From the NCBI GenBank assembly GCA_963942565.1, contig OZ012696.1:25367985-25431984 (forward strand): a DNA stretch of 64,000 nucleotides. Direction: 5' to 3'. The position numbers and the translations under genes are program-made. Positions 26,906 to 40,678 of the stretch are shown here, in pieces; position 1 is the stretch's first letter, and every line of letters begins with the position of its first letter. The stretch is from Maea johnstoni. Lineage: Eukaryota > Annelida > Polychaeta > Spionida > Magelonidae. Below the pieces are notes generated by a model that was not told the origin of the DNA, did no database searches, and saw only the letters and a program-made list of their open reading frames with translations.

Positions 26906-28477
26906 CCACGACATGTATATGGAATCTGCTGTTGACTGTGATCTTTTGTTGTATGCTGATGATTCAGCTATTTTGATCAAAGGGAAAAACATCATTGATA
27001 TTGAACAAAAGCTCAGCAAGGAACTTACCAAATTAAATGTGTGGTTGATGGACAACAAACTTTCTCTCCACCTGGCACCTTGGAGAGACAGAGTCTATCC
27101 TATTTGCCTCTAATAGGAAGTTAAAACAACATGCATTTCTAAGAATCTCATGTAATGGTATCAAAGTGGGAGGGAAAGAGGTTGTAACATACCTGGGGGG
27201 TCAACTGGACCAAGACCTATCAGGAAAATCTATTGCTCAGAAAATCATCCATAAGGCTAATGCCAGTCTCAAATTCCTTTACAGAAAGAAAATGTTTCTA
27301 AATCAGTACTACAGGAAAACTGTCTGCATGGCAACGATTCAGTCGAGAATAGACTACGCCAGCAATTTCTATTTAATACCACTTAAACATCATATATTTG
27401 ACATTTAATATAATTTTTTCTAGGACCACAGTTAGCATTGAGGCCTGCATAATAATGTGAACTATGCTGTGCCAATAAATACTTTTCAACATCAAAAAAT
27501 GGTTTAAAAAAAAGCATTTTTTTCTTCTGAAAAACAGAAATACTCTCCATCTGAAATCACTCATTTCGCTTTGGCTGAGAACACATCTCAGAGCATCTAG
27601 AACCTTCTGGCTTCTGGTGGCCTTAAGCGGCCCCCAGACCCCAGTCCGCGGTGGCCGTGCGCATGGGCCGACTGCCTATGGCGGATGGACTTGGACACCC
27701 TACTTCATCGACAAGGCCCATTTGGACACCCTGTTTTCACTGTTACCACGGTCTACCAAAGTCGCCCTCAGGTCGTACAAAATAAAATGATTAGATATGT
27801 TTTAAACTACTCAAACAGAACACACTTGGTAGCCAACGACTTTAATGAGGTTAAGTGGATGAGCATTGAAAACGGAATAAAATATCTGGCCGCAAGCCAT
27901 GTATTTAACTGCATCGATGAACAGGCTCGAGAGTACCTTCAGGTTTTTGAAAGAGTAAATGAATCCCACCACTATCACACCAGACATAGTGTTACTGCTT
28001 TGATTTTACCAAAGGTTGGTTCATATGGTATAAGTCCTTTCACAACAAAGGTGCCAAAATCTGGAACTCTTTGCCACATGAGATCCAGACTACGTTCAGT
28101 AAATCTCTTTTTAAAGTGAGATGCAAAAACATTTCATGTCAGTCCTCTCTGAGTCATAAAAAATAGAAATTTCATCAATTCTAGTCCGAATGTTTGTAAA
28201 TATACTATATGATATTATTATTAAGTCAATCTTGAGCAGTGAGGTTGATCATTACATCATATTATATGTGATGCCATTGGAATCTGGGCAGACTGGGACT
28301 ACTGGAAATAAGTTTCTAACTTTTAGTGTATATATCCTGCGTCTGGTTAGAATTCTGTTGCATAGCAGTTAATGACTCTCCGACTAGGCGACTAGTCACC
28401 TTTGTATATGACTTATTTGTAAGCCAAATGCTATGTAATACACATACTATCTAGAGCGAATAAAATAAAATAAAATC
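26906..28477 (+). pseudogene. CR1/jockey-like LINE, 5'-truncated, interrupted copy 2
   Basis: The fragment starts in the RT domain (DCDLLLYADDSAILIKG, catalytic YADD near 26954) and runs to a 3' tail of repeated AATAA units near 28460. Blocks in order are NVWLMDNKLSLHL; a frame change near 27083, where the usual G-K-T-E-S-I-L-F is lost; [27 protein letters not shown]; an insertion of about 369 bp (27374-27742); [29 protein letters not shown]; and HTRHSVTALILPK. A second frame change near 28040 precedes what would be a K-I-W-N-S-L-P-H-E block. It is a relative of the fragment at 11228-11745. The lesions make it inactive. Confidence 0.88.
27374..27742. other. ~369-bp insertion inside the CR1-like LINE
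   Basis: Comparison with the other copy (AATTTCTATTACTACGGTC, near 11378) shows that the LINE reading stops after TTTCTATT and resumes at TTACCACGGTC. The insert contains TTTGGACACCCTG, which also occurs in reverse complement near 26345. Clear inverted ends are not seen, so the insert's family is unknown. Confidence 0.7.
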
Positions 28478-28807
28478 ATGCTTGTGTGTGTGTATTAGAA
28501 ATCCTCATCTCTGCAAAATGTGAAGATGTCAAACAATGAAATTAGAATATTTGACCTCCCCAAAGTCTCAGCTTTCATAAAATATATAGTTTATCTGGGT
28601 TTTCCAATTTTTATCTTGTACATTGACCAGGGTTTTCCAGTTTTTTTTCTTGTACATTAACCAGAGTATTGTTCGATAAGTCGCCCTTAAAAACCAAGGT
28701 CCTGAGCCCCCTTAATTCTAGTTGAAATCTGTTGGGAAATAACGATTCTGCAATAGGTTGAATTCGTAGTAACTTAGCTTCTACTCGACTACAACCAAGA
28801 CTTGACC

Positions 28808-28861
28808 GAAAATATGTCACAAAGAGTGAAGACTTGGTCCAAGTCTTTATGACATATTTTC
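28808..28861. repeat. 54-bp hairpin
   Basis: GAAAATATGTCA...GACTTGG pairs with CCAAGTC...TGACATATTTTC around a minimal loop; three or four mismatches lie in the middle of the stem. Possibly the core of a decayed miniature element. Confidence 0.75.
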
Positions 28862-29912
28862 TGTCAATCCTCAATCGCTATAAGCAAAGAACGACGTCGA
28901 ATCACGGATAACAAAATTGCATCTTTGGGACTGCATTTGAAGGGGAATGCAGAAATATTATCAAGCTGAGTGGGCATTAAAGCTGCGATCACTCCACCAA
29001 CTCCAATGTCTCGCCAAGGAGATCTTGGCTCAGAGTTACATACCTTATTATTATATAATAACTACATGTACTTTCTTTATTTTCTTTCACGAGTGTTGTT
29101 CGCATGCTTCTATCCAAGATGGCACCTTATCAGAATGGTTATAGTGGTGCCTTGTCTCACCATCCTTGTCTCACTATACTCTATAGTGAGTCAAGACTGC
29201 AAGAGGTGGCGCCAGTTTGCAGAATTGATCGTGTACACCAGAGACGTTGATAGACCTCTCTGTGTACACACAGCACACACTGTGCATCGCTGAGTCTGCA
29301 ACTGGGACAGAATTTCCCAGCGAAAATCAATTTATCAATATATGAAATTTACCTAATAAGGCATACCGCATCTCCTTTATTTACTAATTTTAACTTCTAA
29401 ACTAAAGGGCCGACTCTACTGCAACGGCGAGTTGATCGAGCAACTCTATGACTTGCGCCGAGAAAACATATTTATAGCTTGAAACACCCACCATAACCAG
29501 TCACATTTTTATCCTACCGTGCTTATTTGTATAATTCTGACTTAATTTTTATTGAAATCCATTGTAAGATGCCTGTTTGCAACAATTTAAAAGTTGAAGC
29601 GGGCCACGCTGTGTGCCAGGAAAAGTACTGTGCCAGGAATATTGGCGGGAAACTGTGCTAGATATGTGGTGGGAAAACTGCGAGACTTTGATTGGCTGTC
29701 ACAAAGTGATGTCACACATTTTCTCTTATTTGATTGGTTGAAGTGTGCTAGTTTTTTTGTTCATTTCATGACTGTCACTGCCATCTAGGGGTAGCACACG
29801 TCAACTATTTCACACACTTAGCACACTTTAGCACACATTTAGCACACTCCGACATTGTGAGATCAATTGTACGGATGGAAAAAAAGTCATTTCAAAGGAT
29901 TTTAAGCAATTT

Positions 29913-29932
29913 TTGTGAGATCGATCTCACAA
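29913..29932. repeat. Perfect 20-bp palindrome TTGTGAGATCGATCTCACAA
   Basis: Exact self-complement. GTGAGATC or GATCTCAC recurs at about 29856, 29943 and 29973, so several half-sites lie within 130 bp. Confidence 0.85.
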
Positions 29933-29998
29933 TCCCATTTGATCTCACAATGTACTAAGCACACCCGTGGGTGATCTCACATAACGTGATTACAAACT

Positions 29999-30871
<873 letters not shown>

Positions 30872-31110
30872 AAACCAAGCTGGTTACACATATAGCTTCC
30901 ATCTGTGCCTCAATGAGACTCTCAACTCTATTTCCCAGTAATACTGCCAATAGGTCATGCTCCTCATCAAGGGCAACTGTGACAGACACATCCAGGATAC
31001 CTCGCAAATTACCAAAAAAAATATCTCAGTCGCGCTGTAGCGCTGGACAGAGAAATAAGTGATTAGCATCATCTTCGGCAGCCAGACCACATAGGGGCCA
31101 TAGTCTTTAC
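30872..31110 (-). pseudogene. LINE ORF2 C-terminal fragment with zinc knuckle
   Basis: Read on the minus strand, the frame gives P-L-C-G-L-A-A-E-D-D-A-N-H-L-F-L-C-P-A-L, the C-x2-C...H...C knuckle of LINE ORF2 C-termini with the first Cys replaced by Trp. A stop (TGA) follows shortly, then D-I-F-F-G-N-L-R-G-I-L-D and an L-L-A-V-L-L-G-N block, as in other LINE tails. It differs from the four-family LINE group in this window and belongs to another LINE lineage. It is short and broken. Confidence 0.6.
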
Positions 31111-32752
31111 AATTTGTTCAGACCTTTGAGTCTTGCACCACCTTTTTGTCTTGCAATACTAAAAAATCCATTGAGGAAAAGTACAACCATGCGGCTTTAA
31201 TTCAAAAGAGGAGAGCATATATGGTACATATTTGTCATTCCTTTTTTTATTTCCATCATTTTTGGTCAAAACAAACGGAATGACATTGAAATGACGTAAG
31301 AATATTTTTTTTGTCTCAGGATGGCCCTCATTTAATCACATTCTCTCCTCCAAATGGTGTGAAAAAGAAAAAAAATCTGCTCTCATACGATTTTGAGAAT
31401 GGCACTTTATAACACATTTGATATAAAAAGTACAAAAATGAATTTCTTTTGTAAAGGTTGAAGCAATATATATTTTCTCTTCTGTTTTTAAACATGCATG
31501 CATACTTTTATGATAATTGTCTACCTAGAAAGATATCAAAGTGAAGATATCTTATAAAAAAGTACATCCTGGTATCTGTTTTCGTTTCAGAGATATGTCC
31601 AATTGTTTTAGGTAAAAGGTCATCCCATATTTCGAAAATTTAACATAACTTTGCAACATATGCACATATTGTGGTGACATTTTAGATTGTACCTGCTACT
31701 TTAGATATACCTTATATGATGTAGTATCTTCATAGGGATGCTGTTTCTTTTCATCAGAAAGGCAAATATGTATATTCATGTATGTCATTCTTCATATTCA
31801 CATTTTGCTTTTTCTGAGTAATTTTCTTGAATATATATTCTACAGCAAGATAATAAGGGGGAATAGTCTTCATTATCATGTTATAATGGGGCAATATCTT
31901 TGACCGAATGTCTGATATCATGGAAATAAGGCTTTTAAAGTCATTTCAATGTCATTGAAGTTCATACTGAGGTCATTTGAATCGCTCAAATGTTATGTAC
32001 TTCTGCAAGCTAATCGTAGGCAAAATCAACAAAGTTGTGGTCATGCACTCCAAAGATACAGGGCCTTTCCCGTAATTTGACCCTGCCCCCATACTGCGTA
32101 CTATTTCACATCACTTCAAAATGCGTGCCTCTGACTCAATGTGCTTATATTTTATATAGTCTTGTGGTAGTTTGGCCCACTAATAAACCTTAAAAAAGTT
32201 TCTCCATGTTAACTTATATTAGTTGAAAGACTGGAATAAGAAAAACATCTGAAATATATCATGCTTAAGGTCTGCCATTTGTTTTTGAAAATATCACAGT
32301 ATATTTATTCATTTAAGACAGAACACTTAGGCGGGGGCCCCAGATACACAATTTTTTGAAAACAACTGCAATGCGAATGCCTTGTCATAATAAAACGAGT
32401 AGCAGTAGTGTTGCAGTCATGTCCAGTCATTTCGGGCTTTTTTAGTCGTGTTTCCAACACGACAAATGTAAACAATTCAAAACTGTCGTAAATTTTGAAG
32501 TCTGGTCGTAATCATCGTGTTGCAATCGTGTTACTGTATTTCTTGTCGTGTTAAACTTATTCTAGTTGTGATGGAGTCAAAAGATTTCATCTTGAACTTA
32601 AACGTATACCCGTGAGAATATTTGTAACACAACAGCTCCTTGATTTCAATCCGAACGTTTATTGATTACAAATGATTCAACAAGACTTTCATGCTTCTAA
32701 AATGGTGAACATGTAGGGGACAAGGTAAACTAAATGCAAAATAATGAAAAAG
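31111..32752. other. Non-coding interval
   Basis: AT-rich, no ORF above 60 codons. GTCGTG and CACGAC words cluster near 32440-32540 and recur near 40340, on the other side of the DNA element copy 2. Confidence 0.4.
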
Positions 32753-33088
32753 CCCAGCAAACATAACATATTGACAAAATCATTTTTAAAAGGACTGAAA
32801 AAGAATTGCAAAAAATAGTCATAGTAAACATTAGTAAGACTTTAGAAAAATGTTCAATTACCATAGTGAAGACATTGGTAAAATAGTAGATGTAAATAAT
32901 GTTATACAATACAAATATGATATTAGTAAAACGTAAGAGAGAGTTTTTTACAATTTCAAATTACACACATGTGTAACAGGGTTTTTATTCTCCATAGCAT
33001 GGAATCACAGTGTAACAAATATCAATTTCCTTTAATTCTGTATGAAAAAATAAAAAATAATAAATAGTAAAGTTTTCGAGGTCATCGT

Positions 33089-36000
33089 TCATATTGTATA
33101 CCAACTATTTCTGGTGTAAATATCTTCATTCAAATCCTGTATGAAAGGATTCCATCTATTCACAAATTCGTCAGTTCCAGTTGATACAAGTTCTTTAGAT
33201 TTTAAGATGGAAAGATTTTTCAGTAAACATTTTTTAACCTCTGATAGGGTCATTTTTTTCCCCACTTTCCTTTTCTGGTAGATTACATCCTTTACACTCA
33301 GAATTAAAACATTTAATACCTGATTATTTGTAATACCTCCAAATATTTTTTCATGATCAGAAATGGTAAATTGGGGATCATAAATCCTTCGAACCCATGA
33401 GACTGTATCAAACCAAATCTTAATAGAATTTCTACACTGTAAATAAATATGTTCTATTGTTTCAGGGCCTTCATTACAATAAAGACAATTATCTGTATCA
33501 CTTAGATTCATTCTTCTTAATAATTGATTATTAATAGTTCTTCGATGTATTAACTTAAATTGATTGAGATGTTGATATGCTGATGTTGCGAATTGTTTGG
33601 CATTTTTGAATGATCTATGTATGGTTGATGGAAATATATCTTCATTGAATGAGGTTGCCCATTTATCCTTTATATCAATAACTATATTGTCATTATCAGA
33701 ATTGATGTTAAAATATGTGTTTTGGTTACCACTATTACCAATACCTATGTCATGTAATGTATAGGACATCCTTGGGTTCATACATGAATAAACAATATTT
33801 TTTTGTGAAACAATTTGTTGGATCTTCATTTTTAAGCTTAAATGTAATAGGAAATTACATGGAACATCCCATCTCTGCTGTATTTGATCGATACTCAATA
33901 TTTTACCATCTGTTCCAAGAATGTCCCCTATCATCATAACACCTTTGTTTACCCAAGAGGGGATTTTCCATGATATTATCCGGGAATTGTACCACAGTGG
34001 CATTGACAACATGGATTCTGTACCATGATATACTTGTTTTTTTTGTTAACAACAATAAAGATCTGATACAGTCATTCCAAAACATATTTCTTACTTCTAC
34101 CAGAAGTTTTTCTAAGTACACATCGCCATATATATAAATGTTGCTAAAATTGTAACTATATGGTAACGCAGCCCACCCAATATCAGTTTTGTATAATCTC
34201 TTAAACCAAGATACCTTCATTGTTGCATCTATTGATCTAATATTTGGATAATGTAGACCACCTTCCCCAGTTATTCTCTCTAGGATTTGTTTTCTAAATT
34301 TGGGTGGTTTCCCGTTCCACAAGAAATTTTCGAATAATGTTTCAATTTTATTAAATAGTGTTTCTGAAGGAGTTGGGAGGGACAGCAGGATATGTATAAA
34401 TTTAGAAATAAACAAACTTTTGATTAGTTTTATTTTCCCTATTAAAGTTAAATTGCGAATTCGCCACATTCTAATAAGAGTTTCAATTTCTTGTAACTTT
34501 GGTTCAATGTTTAAAGATGTTATATTGTTTAGATCTGTAACATCATATGAAATACCTAATGAAGTGAAACTTGATGTCCATATTAATTTGAGTTCTTGAC
34601 ATAAAATATCACTGCTGTCCCTATTCCTTCCGAACTTTACAACCTTTGTTTTATCAACATTTATTTTAAGACCCGAAATAAGATAGAATTCTTCAAGAAT
34701 GTCCATACAGAGTCTGAGATTTCGATCGTTGTATTTTATAAATAAAGTAGTGTCGTCGGCGAATTGGGATATCCTGTGCTCTTTACCTTTAACTATATAA
34801 CCTTGGAGTTCAGTATCCTCCCTGATAGACACACCAAGAAGCTCCACAGCCAAAACAAAGATGTATGGGGATATAGGATCCCCTTGTCTGCATCCTCTTG
34901 AAAGTTTAATAATATCTGAAGAGTGACCATTTTGTAAAATTTTTGATAAGGAATTTGTTTGGAGACTTTTAACAACTTGAATGGTTTGATCACTAAAGTT
35001 AAATAAATTTAGAATTTTCTCAATATAGTCCCATGAAATTGAATCAAAAGCTTTTTCGAAATCGACTAGAATTAAAAGACCACTTGTATTTTCATTTAAT
35101 GATTCAGTTAAAATATCTAAAGTCAATCTAGTGTTCTCACCAATAAATCTATTTTGAACAAAACCAGTTTGGTTATGATTAATTAATTTTGGAAGAAATT
35201 GTTTAATTCTATTTGCCCAAATTGCTGAATAAAATTTATAGATCGAATTTAATAAAGTTATGGGAAGCCAATTTTTTAATTTGTTTCTAAGTTTATCTCC
35301 TTTGGGAATACAAGTGATGACTCCCATTAGATGATTTTGACTGATGTTTTTCTCTTTAAAAAAAAATTGCATTAAACTCAAGAGTAAGAACTTAATTTTT
35401 GTCCATAGGATCTTGTAAAACTCATTGGTGTATCCATCAGGGCCTGGACTTTTATTAGCTCCACTATTGAAAACATGTTTTTTGAGTTCTTCCAAGGTAA
35501 TGTCGCTGTCCAGAGATGTCTTCTCAACCTCGTTTAATGTATTGAATTTCTTTGGAAATTCAGAAAATTTTGAGTCACTTAATTTTTTAATCTTTTTTTC
35601 GCTATATAGAGACTGATAAAACCTCATCTCTTCCAAGATTTCTTCAGGTTTTGTGATAATATTTCCATCATCCGGTTTTAGTTCCTTGATGCTTTTCGAA
35701 ACAAAGTTAAAATTTTCCAAATTTAAAAAATATTTATTTGGTTTTTCTCCCAGGTTAAAATCTTTTATTCGAGATCTTATATAGGCACCTCTTAACTTAA
35801 TATCTCTGATTTCCTCTAAATCTCTTTTTTTGTTATTTAATTCTTGTTCTAAAACATTGTCTGATATATCTAAAATGAAGAGGTCATTCATTTTCTCAAT
35901 ATCTTTTTCAAGTTTTAACTCCTCATTCTGCCTGTCTCGTTTTTTTTTCGCAGCATGTGAAATGAAGATACCCCTCAGATGTGACAATAGTACTTCCCAG

Positions 36001-36908
36001 AAAACATCAATGGTGGTCATGAAAGAAATTTCGTTTTCGTCAAAAGTTTTTACAAAATTGGGGTGGTATGGTGTGCAAGCATGGATCTGAACCATTAATG
36101 TAATGCCTTCTTGTATTTTTTCCATGAGTTCTGTATCGTTTAGCAAGTCTGAATTTAATTTCCATAGACCTTTCCCTTTCGGTGATTTATCTATGTAAAA
36201 TTTTAAACCAACTTTGCAATGGTCTGATCTATATTTATATGATATATATGTGTCAGAATAAATATTTAATAAAGTTGAAGAAATTAGGAAGAAGTCAAGT
36301 CTTGCTGCCTTGACAGGACTAGTTCTGAACCAAGAATACATTCTACTATTTGGATTGTTTTTCCTCCAAATATCTACCAAGTTATTTTTTTGAATAAAAT
36401 TTTTCAAAATTTTAACTGAGTTAGGATTATTATAGTTCGTGTAATTGAAAGTATCTAATTGCTGATCAATAACTAAGTTCCAATCACCACAACACACCCA
36501 ATTTCTGATATCATCTTGCTCCAGTTTATCGAGCAAATTTTTGAAGAATAGTGGATTGTCTTGATTATGTCCATAGATATTCAAATTTAAAAATCTTACT
36601 ACACCTGGGAGCTCAATGTCACATAAAATGAATCTTCCATTTACATCTGTTGTCACATTATGAATTTTGTATTCGAAGTTATTGTTAATAATTGTCATAA
36701 CTCCTAATGACTGTCTTTTTTCACCCGAAATAAAATATTTACAATTCCAAAATCTCTTTAACCATGGCAGGTCAGATGAAACCAAATGTGTCTCTTGTAA
36801 ATGAATGATGTTAATATTTCTTTTCCTGAAGTCATCAAGGATATCAATTCTCTTTTTAAGATCTCTCAGTCCTCTACAGTTGAGGGATTCTATTGTTAAA
36901 AAGTTCAT
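33089..36908 (-). pseudogene. L1-Tx1 LINE ORF2: endonuclease + reverse transcriptase, one frameshift
   Basis: Starting at ATG 36908 the frame encodes about 1000 residues. The N-terminal AP-endonuclease-like domain has LNCRGLRD, the LQETH metal-binding motif, CCGDWN and a YRSDHCKV catalytic His block. The RT follows with SPGPDGYTNEFYK, LVDFEKAFDSISWDYI, CRQGDPISPYIF and FADDTTLF, an order and wording typical of the L1/Tx1 branch. The frame then slips at an A8 run (T8 at 34037-34044 on the plus strand). The last ~300 residues continue in another frame with PLWYNSRI and the knuckle C-L-Y-C...H-I-Y-L-Q-C, ending at 33089. One single-base change accounts for the whole break, so it is either a very young mutation or a homopolymer sequencing error. 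Confidence 0.93.
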
Positions 36909-39520
36909 ATTTTATTGATGAAATAATAATTGATTGACACCCAAGACAGCTTGTTCCCTATTGAAAAATATAGTAAAGTTTCTAGCACAGGACACCCCAA
37001 TTCAGAAGTGTACTCACACAAATACACTGTTTCATATATATGACAGCACTGCAACAAAACCATTCGGAGATTTATATATATAACACAACATATTAATAAT
37101 GTTACACTATTCTTTGTAACATGAGAGGGCATCACCATGTTTGACCTTGCCCAGGTCAGTTGTACTAGGTTCACCCTTATGAACAATAAACACAATGAAC
37201 AGAACACAAACAATAAAAGAAGAATAATTATAACCAACATTGTTATCAAATGTTGCAGGGCTAGGTTAACTTGCTCAACCTGCAATTATCTGTAAATATC
37301 TGTATACCAATATCAATATGGGCCACTGTGAATGTTATTTAACTTTGGTATAGTCCAAGCACAGATCACAAACCTAGTCAAATGAATTCACAATTAAAGT
37401 CTCAGTATTGTGTGATTAATTCAAAAAGTCGCAAGTTATTACTGCTAATATTAATTAAGTATGGTCTGGTATATGGGTAAGGTAGAGTTTTTCAGTCGAA
37501 TAACTTCACAAGTTAAATTTCAACAAATACAATGTTCACAGGTAATATCAATAGCAAACAAATTCACAAGTCACAGTAGTCAAGAGAATTCACAATCTAA
37601 ATATCAACGATTTCAATGTTCACAGACAATATCAATATCAAACAATTTCAAAAATCACAGTTGTTCTTGAACGATAGATAATATAGAATTTGTATTAATT
37701 AAACACTTTGTAATTGGTATTATGGTATGGAAAAAATAAAATGAACTCAAATATCACAACTGTTTTGGCAACAATGAAACAATACAGTTTTGGTTTACTT
37801 AACCAGCCTGCAGTTATAAGCAGAAAAAACTGTGTTAACAACAATGGAACAATACAGGATTTGGTTTGCTTAACCAGCCTGCAGTTATCAATATAAATAA
37901 ATATCAGAAGTTTGCAATTTCAGTTGGCACTGTAGGATCTCAGTTATCTCAAGAGTTATTCACTTCAGTCTAAGTACCTGCCAGCAGATTGGGTTGTAAA
38001 TTGTGTGAATATGCAAGTAAGTTGTATTCTTCCTGCCTGTTGGAGGTGCAAAAGAATTATGAACTGTAGTAGGCTATCAGTACCAATCTCAAAAAGCACA
38101 CAAATCACACAACAGCCAAAGCAAAATTCAAAAAGGTAATAACAAGAAAGTTAAGAAAAAGAATTCAAAAAGAATATAGAGTTGCTTTAAAGCAAAGTGG
38201 CTTCCAAAGGCACTCTATATAATATTCCTCAAGTATGCTCTACCTGGGAATTGAATATAAACTGGAAATGAGAAAAGAATATACTCGGATCTCAGTCTTT
38301 ATGAGAGTATGTTTTGGGTTAATATTTGTCTTTTCATTTTTTATCAAAAAACCAAAAAATATAAAGAGCAGAAACTTTTGCTCAGTTGTAATTCAATAAT
38401 CATCAGAACAGTTTCCTACCTCGTCACTATACAGAAACATCAGAATACTAGTACTCAGTATGAGGATGTGACAAATGGAGCCCAGGACACAGATACAACA
38501 TTAGAGTATGAACTCTAGCAGGTCAATTGTGTTATGGTTACATGGAAGCAAGTCATTTTGATTTAAGACCATAGTACACATAAGCATTCTGTTTCATGGA
38601 ATAAATGCATAGCTACTAGAGTGTTTGTCATAAGGCAAGTTTTCTATTTTTTCTCCATAAGTTGTGGATGAGGTGGATATGGAATGGTTTCTTCCTATCA
38701 TAAGTCAGAACCAGTGTACAATTGTGTATACCAAGGAACTAGTCATTTAGATTCAAGAGCATAGTACACATAAGCATTTTGTTTCATGGAATAATTACCT
38801 AAATACTAGAGTATTTGTCCTAAGGCAAATTATCTATTATTTCTTCATAAGTTATGGATAAGGTAACTATGAAAGGGTTTCTTCCTATCATGAGTCAAAA
38901 CTAGTGTATACATAAACATTACCCAACCTTTCAACAAGGTTTTTGTACTATTGAGACATATAAAAGATCCAATGGTATTTTCAAAAGAGTTATATGTAAC
39001 CTCAGGTTGTGACTATGAATTTCAAATAATCTATGGTACTGGTATGTAACCAGAAAGTTAGGACTGGTAACCATGAAAAAATTATGATTGCCTATTCAAC
39101 ACCTGTTTTAAGGGGTTGTCATAGATATATAGCTGTTGTAGATTGGTTTGGTCTGGGTTGTTTATTTCTTTCAGAATTAATACTAGTGTGCATATGCTTA
39201 AACACCCATGCATTCAATACTATTTCAGCAACAATATGCTACATACAAAGAAATATAGTACTAAACCACGGTGGTGATATGTAATATACATTTGAAAAAT
39301 GAAACTCAATTGTGGTTTATAATAGATGTTCATCACACTTAATATAATTATGAAAATACATTATAGATGGGGGCAACAAGGATATGGAGAGGCTGCATTA
39401 TCTCAGAAGGTCAAGATCAGTTGGCATGTCACAAATTATTAAGTTGAAAAAAAATTTTTTTTAAAAGATATCAAATACTGAATTTAGATGTACTAATTGG
39501 AGATTCAAATTTAATTTTGA
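36909..39520 (-). other. 5' region of the L1-Tx1 LINE, no ORF1 found
   Basis: About 2.6 kb lies between the ORF2 start and the 5' target duplication. It holds imperfect direct repeats (a ~190-bp unit at 38541-38910, shorter ones near 37500-37660 and 37770-37900), like promoter monomers in some LINE 5' UTRs. On the minus strand no ORF of useful length or knuckle motif is visible; the 126-codon ORF at 36905-37285 is hydrophobic and matches nothing I know. Either ORF1 has decayed, or it is absent, or another sequence has replaced it. Confidence 0.65.
38541..38910 (-). repeat. Two ~190-bp direct repeats in the LINE 5' region
   Basis: The two copies share ATAGTACACATAAGCATT, GTTTCATGGAATAA, TACTAGAGT, TAAGGCAA and TTTCTTCCTATCAT in the same order, with scattered differences. 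Possible 5' UTR monomers. Confidence 0.85.
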
Positions 39521-40085
39521 GTAAGAGAGAGTTAAGGAATATTTTCTTAAAATATTAACCAATACTATTTTCATAATAATGGTTGATTACATTTAGCTAT
39601 TGTTTATCAACATGTATAATAAATGTTTTACATTTGCTTATTACAATTGTTGCTTTAAACATTTATTTGATATTTCATTGAAAAACTTCAACAGCTTTCT
39701 AAACAGTCTGCAAAAGTCGAATACTATTTCAAAATATACATTGATTGAATGTTAAACAACATTTTTATACAATAATGTTTGATAACGTTAATATTATTGA
39801 CCTTAGAATTTGAAATAGTGGTTTTTAATCTGCCTATTACAAGTGTTTCTTTAAATAGACGTAACGTAGCGTATTTACAAAGTTAAAAGTATTTCTAAAA
39901 AAGTCTTAAAAAAGTTGGAATTCAAATATCAAAATATATATCAATGAAATAATAACCAATATTATAGTTGATGTTATCTTGATAATTTTCAGGCCATCCG
40001 TTTTGATATTTTCAGTATTACTTTACAAATATTAGGTAGAACATTCTGTAGACATATCACAAATGCTTTTTTGTTTTCTTGGAGG

Positions 40086-40678
40086 TGCCAAAAACAACAC
40101 AAAAATAACTCCTTCTCTTGCCGTTAATAAAGTGTTCTGTCAAAAATACTCCACAACGCTTGAAATTGTACTTTATATACATTCTTACAGCTCCATGAAA
40201 AATCTCACATTTCTCAAAAGGAGAGATGCACGTACGCCACACAACGTTTTAATTGTGATGCACACGCCCTACAGTTTCATTGCAATCGTCTGACTACAAG
40301 CAGCAGTTTTTTAACACGTGTTATAAACAACTTCAGATATATGGAAGTCGTGTTGTATTATTTAAATTCTCATTAGTGTCGCATTAAAGTTATTATTCGT
40401 TAAAATGAATTGTAATGCAGTCTAGGTAAGAACATTTCAATTTCAATTTCTTTTTTGCATTTGTGTTGCAGTCTAAATAATCAAGCTGGTATGCTGTTGC
40501 ATTCTTGATGCAATCTCGTATATGGTTCAGTAATTTTTTATCGCAAGACAGCTACTTGTTCTTCAAACTTGAATGCATGTGTGTTGGTCATGTTGAAGTC
40601 ATGTTGGAAATTGTGTATTTCGCCCGTTTCCAAGTTCATTCAACAATACTGTATTGCATTGCTATTATAAGATTCAAG
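40086..40678 (+). other. Flank and presumed 5' UTR of the three-ORF LINE
   Basis: About 590 bp lies between the DNA element and the ORF1 start. A GTTGCATT at 40496-40503 recurs just after the LINE tail at 48460-48467 and may be the target duplication, which would make the 5' UTR ~175 bp. An 8-base match is weak evidence. No TATA-driven promoter is claimed. Confidence 0.4.

Larger units (their letters stand above)
32946..39520 (-). mobile_element. L1-Tx1-type LINE, ~6.6 kb, with 13-bp TSD
   Basis: GTAAGAGAGAGTT is repeated exactly at 32933-32945 and 39521-39533. Joining the flanks restores the sequence of DNA-element copy 1 (...AAAAC, then AAGGAATATTTTC), so everything between is one insertion. 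It lies on the minus strand: the 3' end is at 32946, ORF2 is 36908 to 33089, and ~2.6 kb of 5' region extends to 39520. The length suggests a full-length or nearly full-length copy. No ORF1 was found. Confidence 0.88.
32753..40085. mobile_element. Non-autonomous DNA element, copy 2, split by an L1-Tx1 LINE
   Basis: The left part (32753-32945) starts CCCAGCAAACATAA and matches 4188-4299 plus 6558-6640. The right part (39534-40085) matches the tandem sub-repeats and right end of copy 1, including the final ATTCTGTAGACATA...CACAAAT block. The intervening 6.6 kb is the LINE. The right end is less clear than the left. Confidence 0.75.

Noticed and set aside
40505-40678. Longer LINE ORF1 using the upstream in-frame ATG
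   Set aside because: The extra 58 residues are hydrophobic and low in charge, unlike the rest, whereas ATG 40679 has a better start context and begins a typical M-A-E-G sequence.
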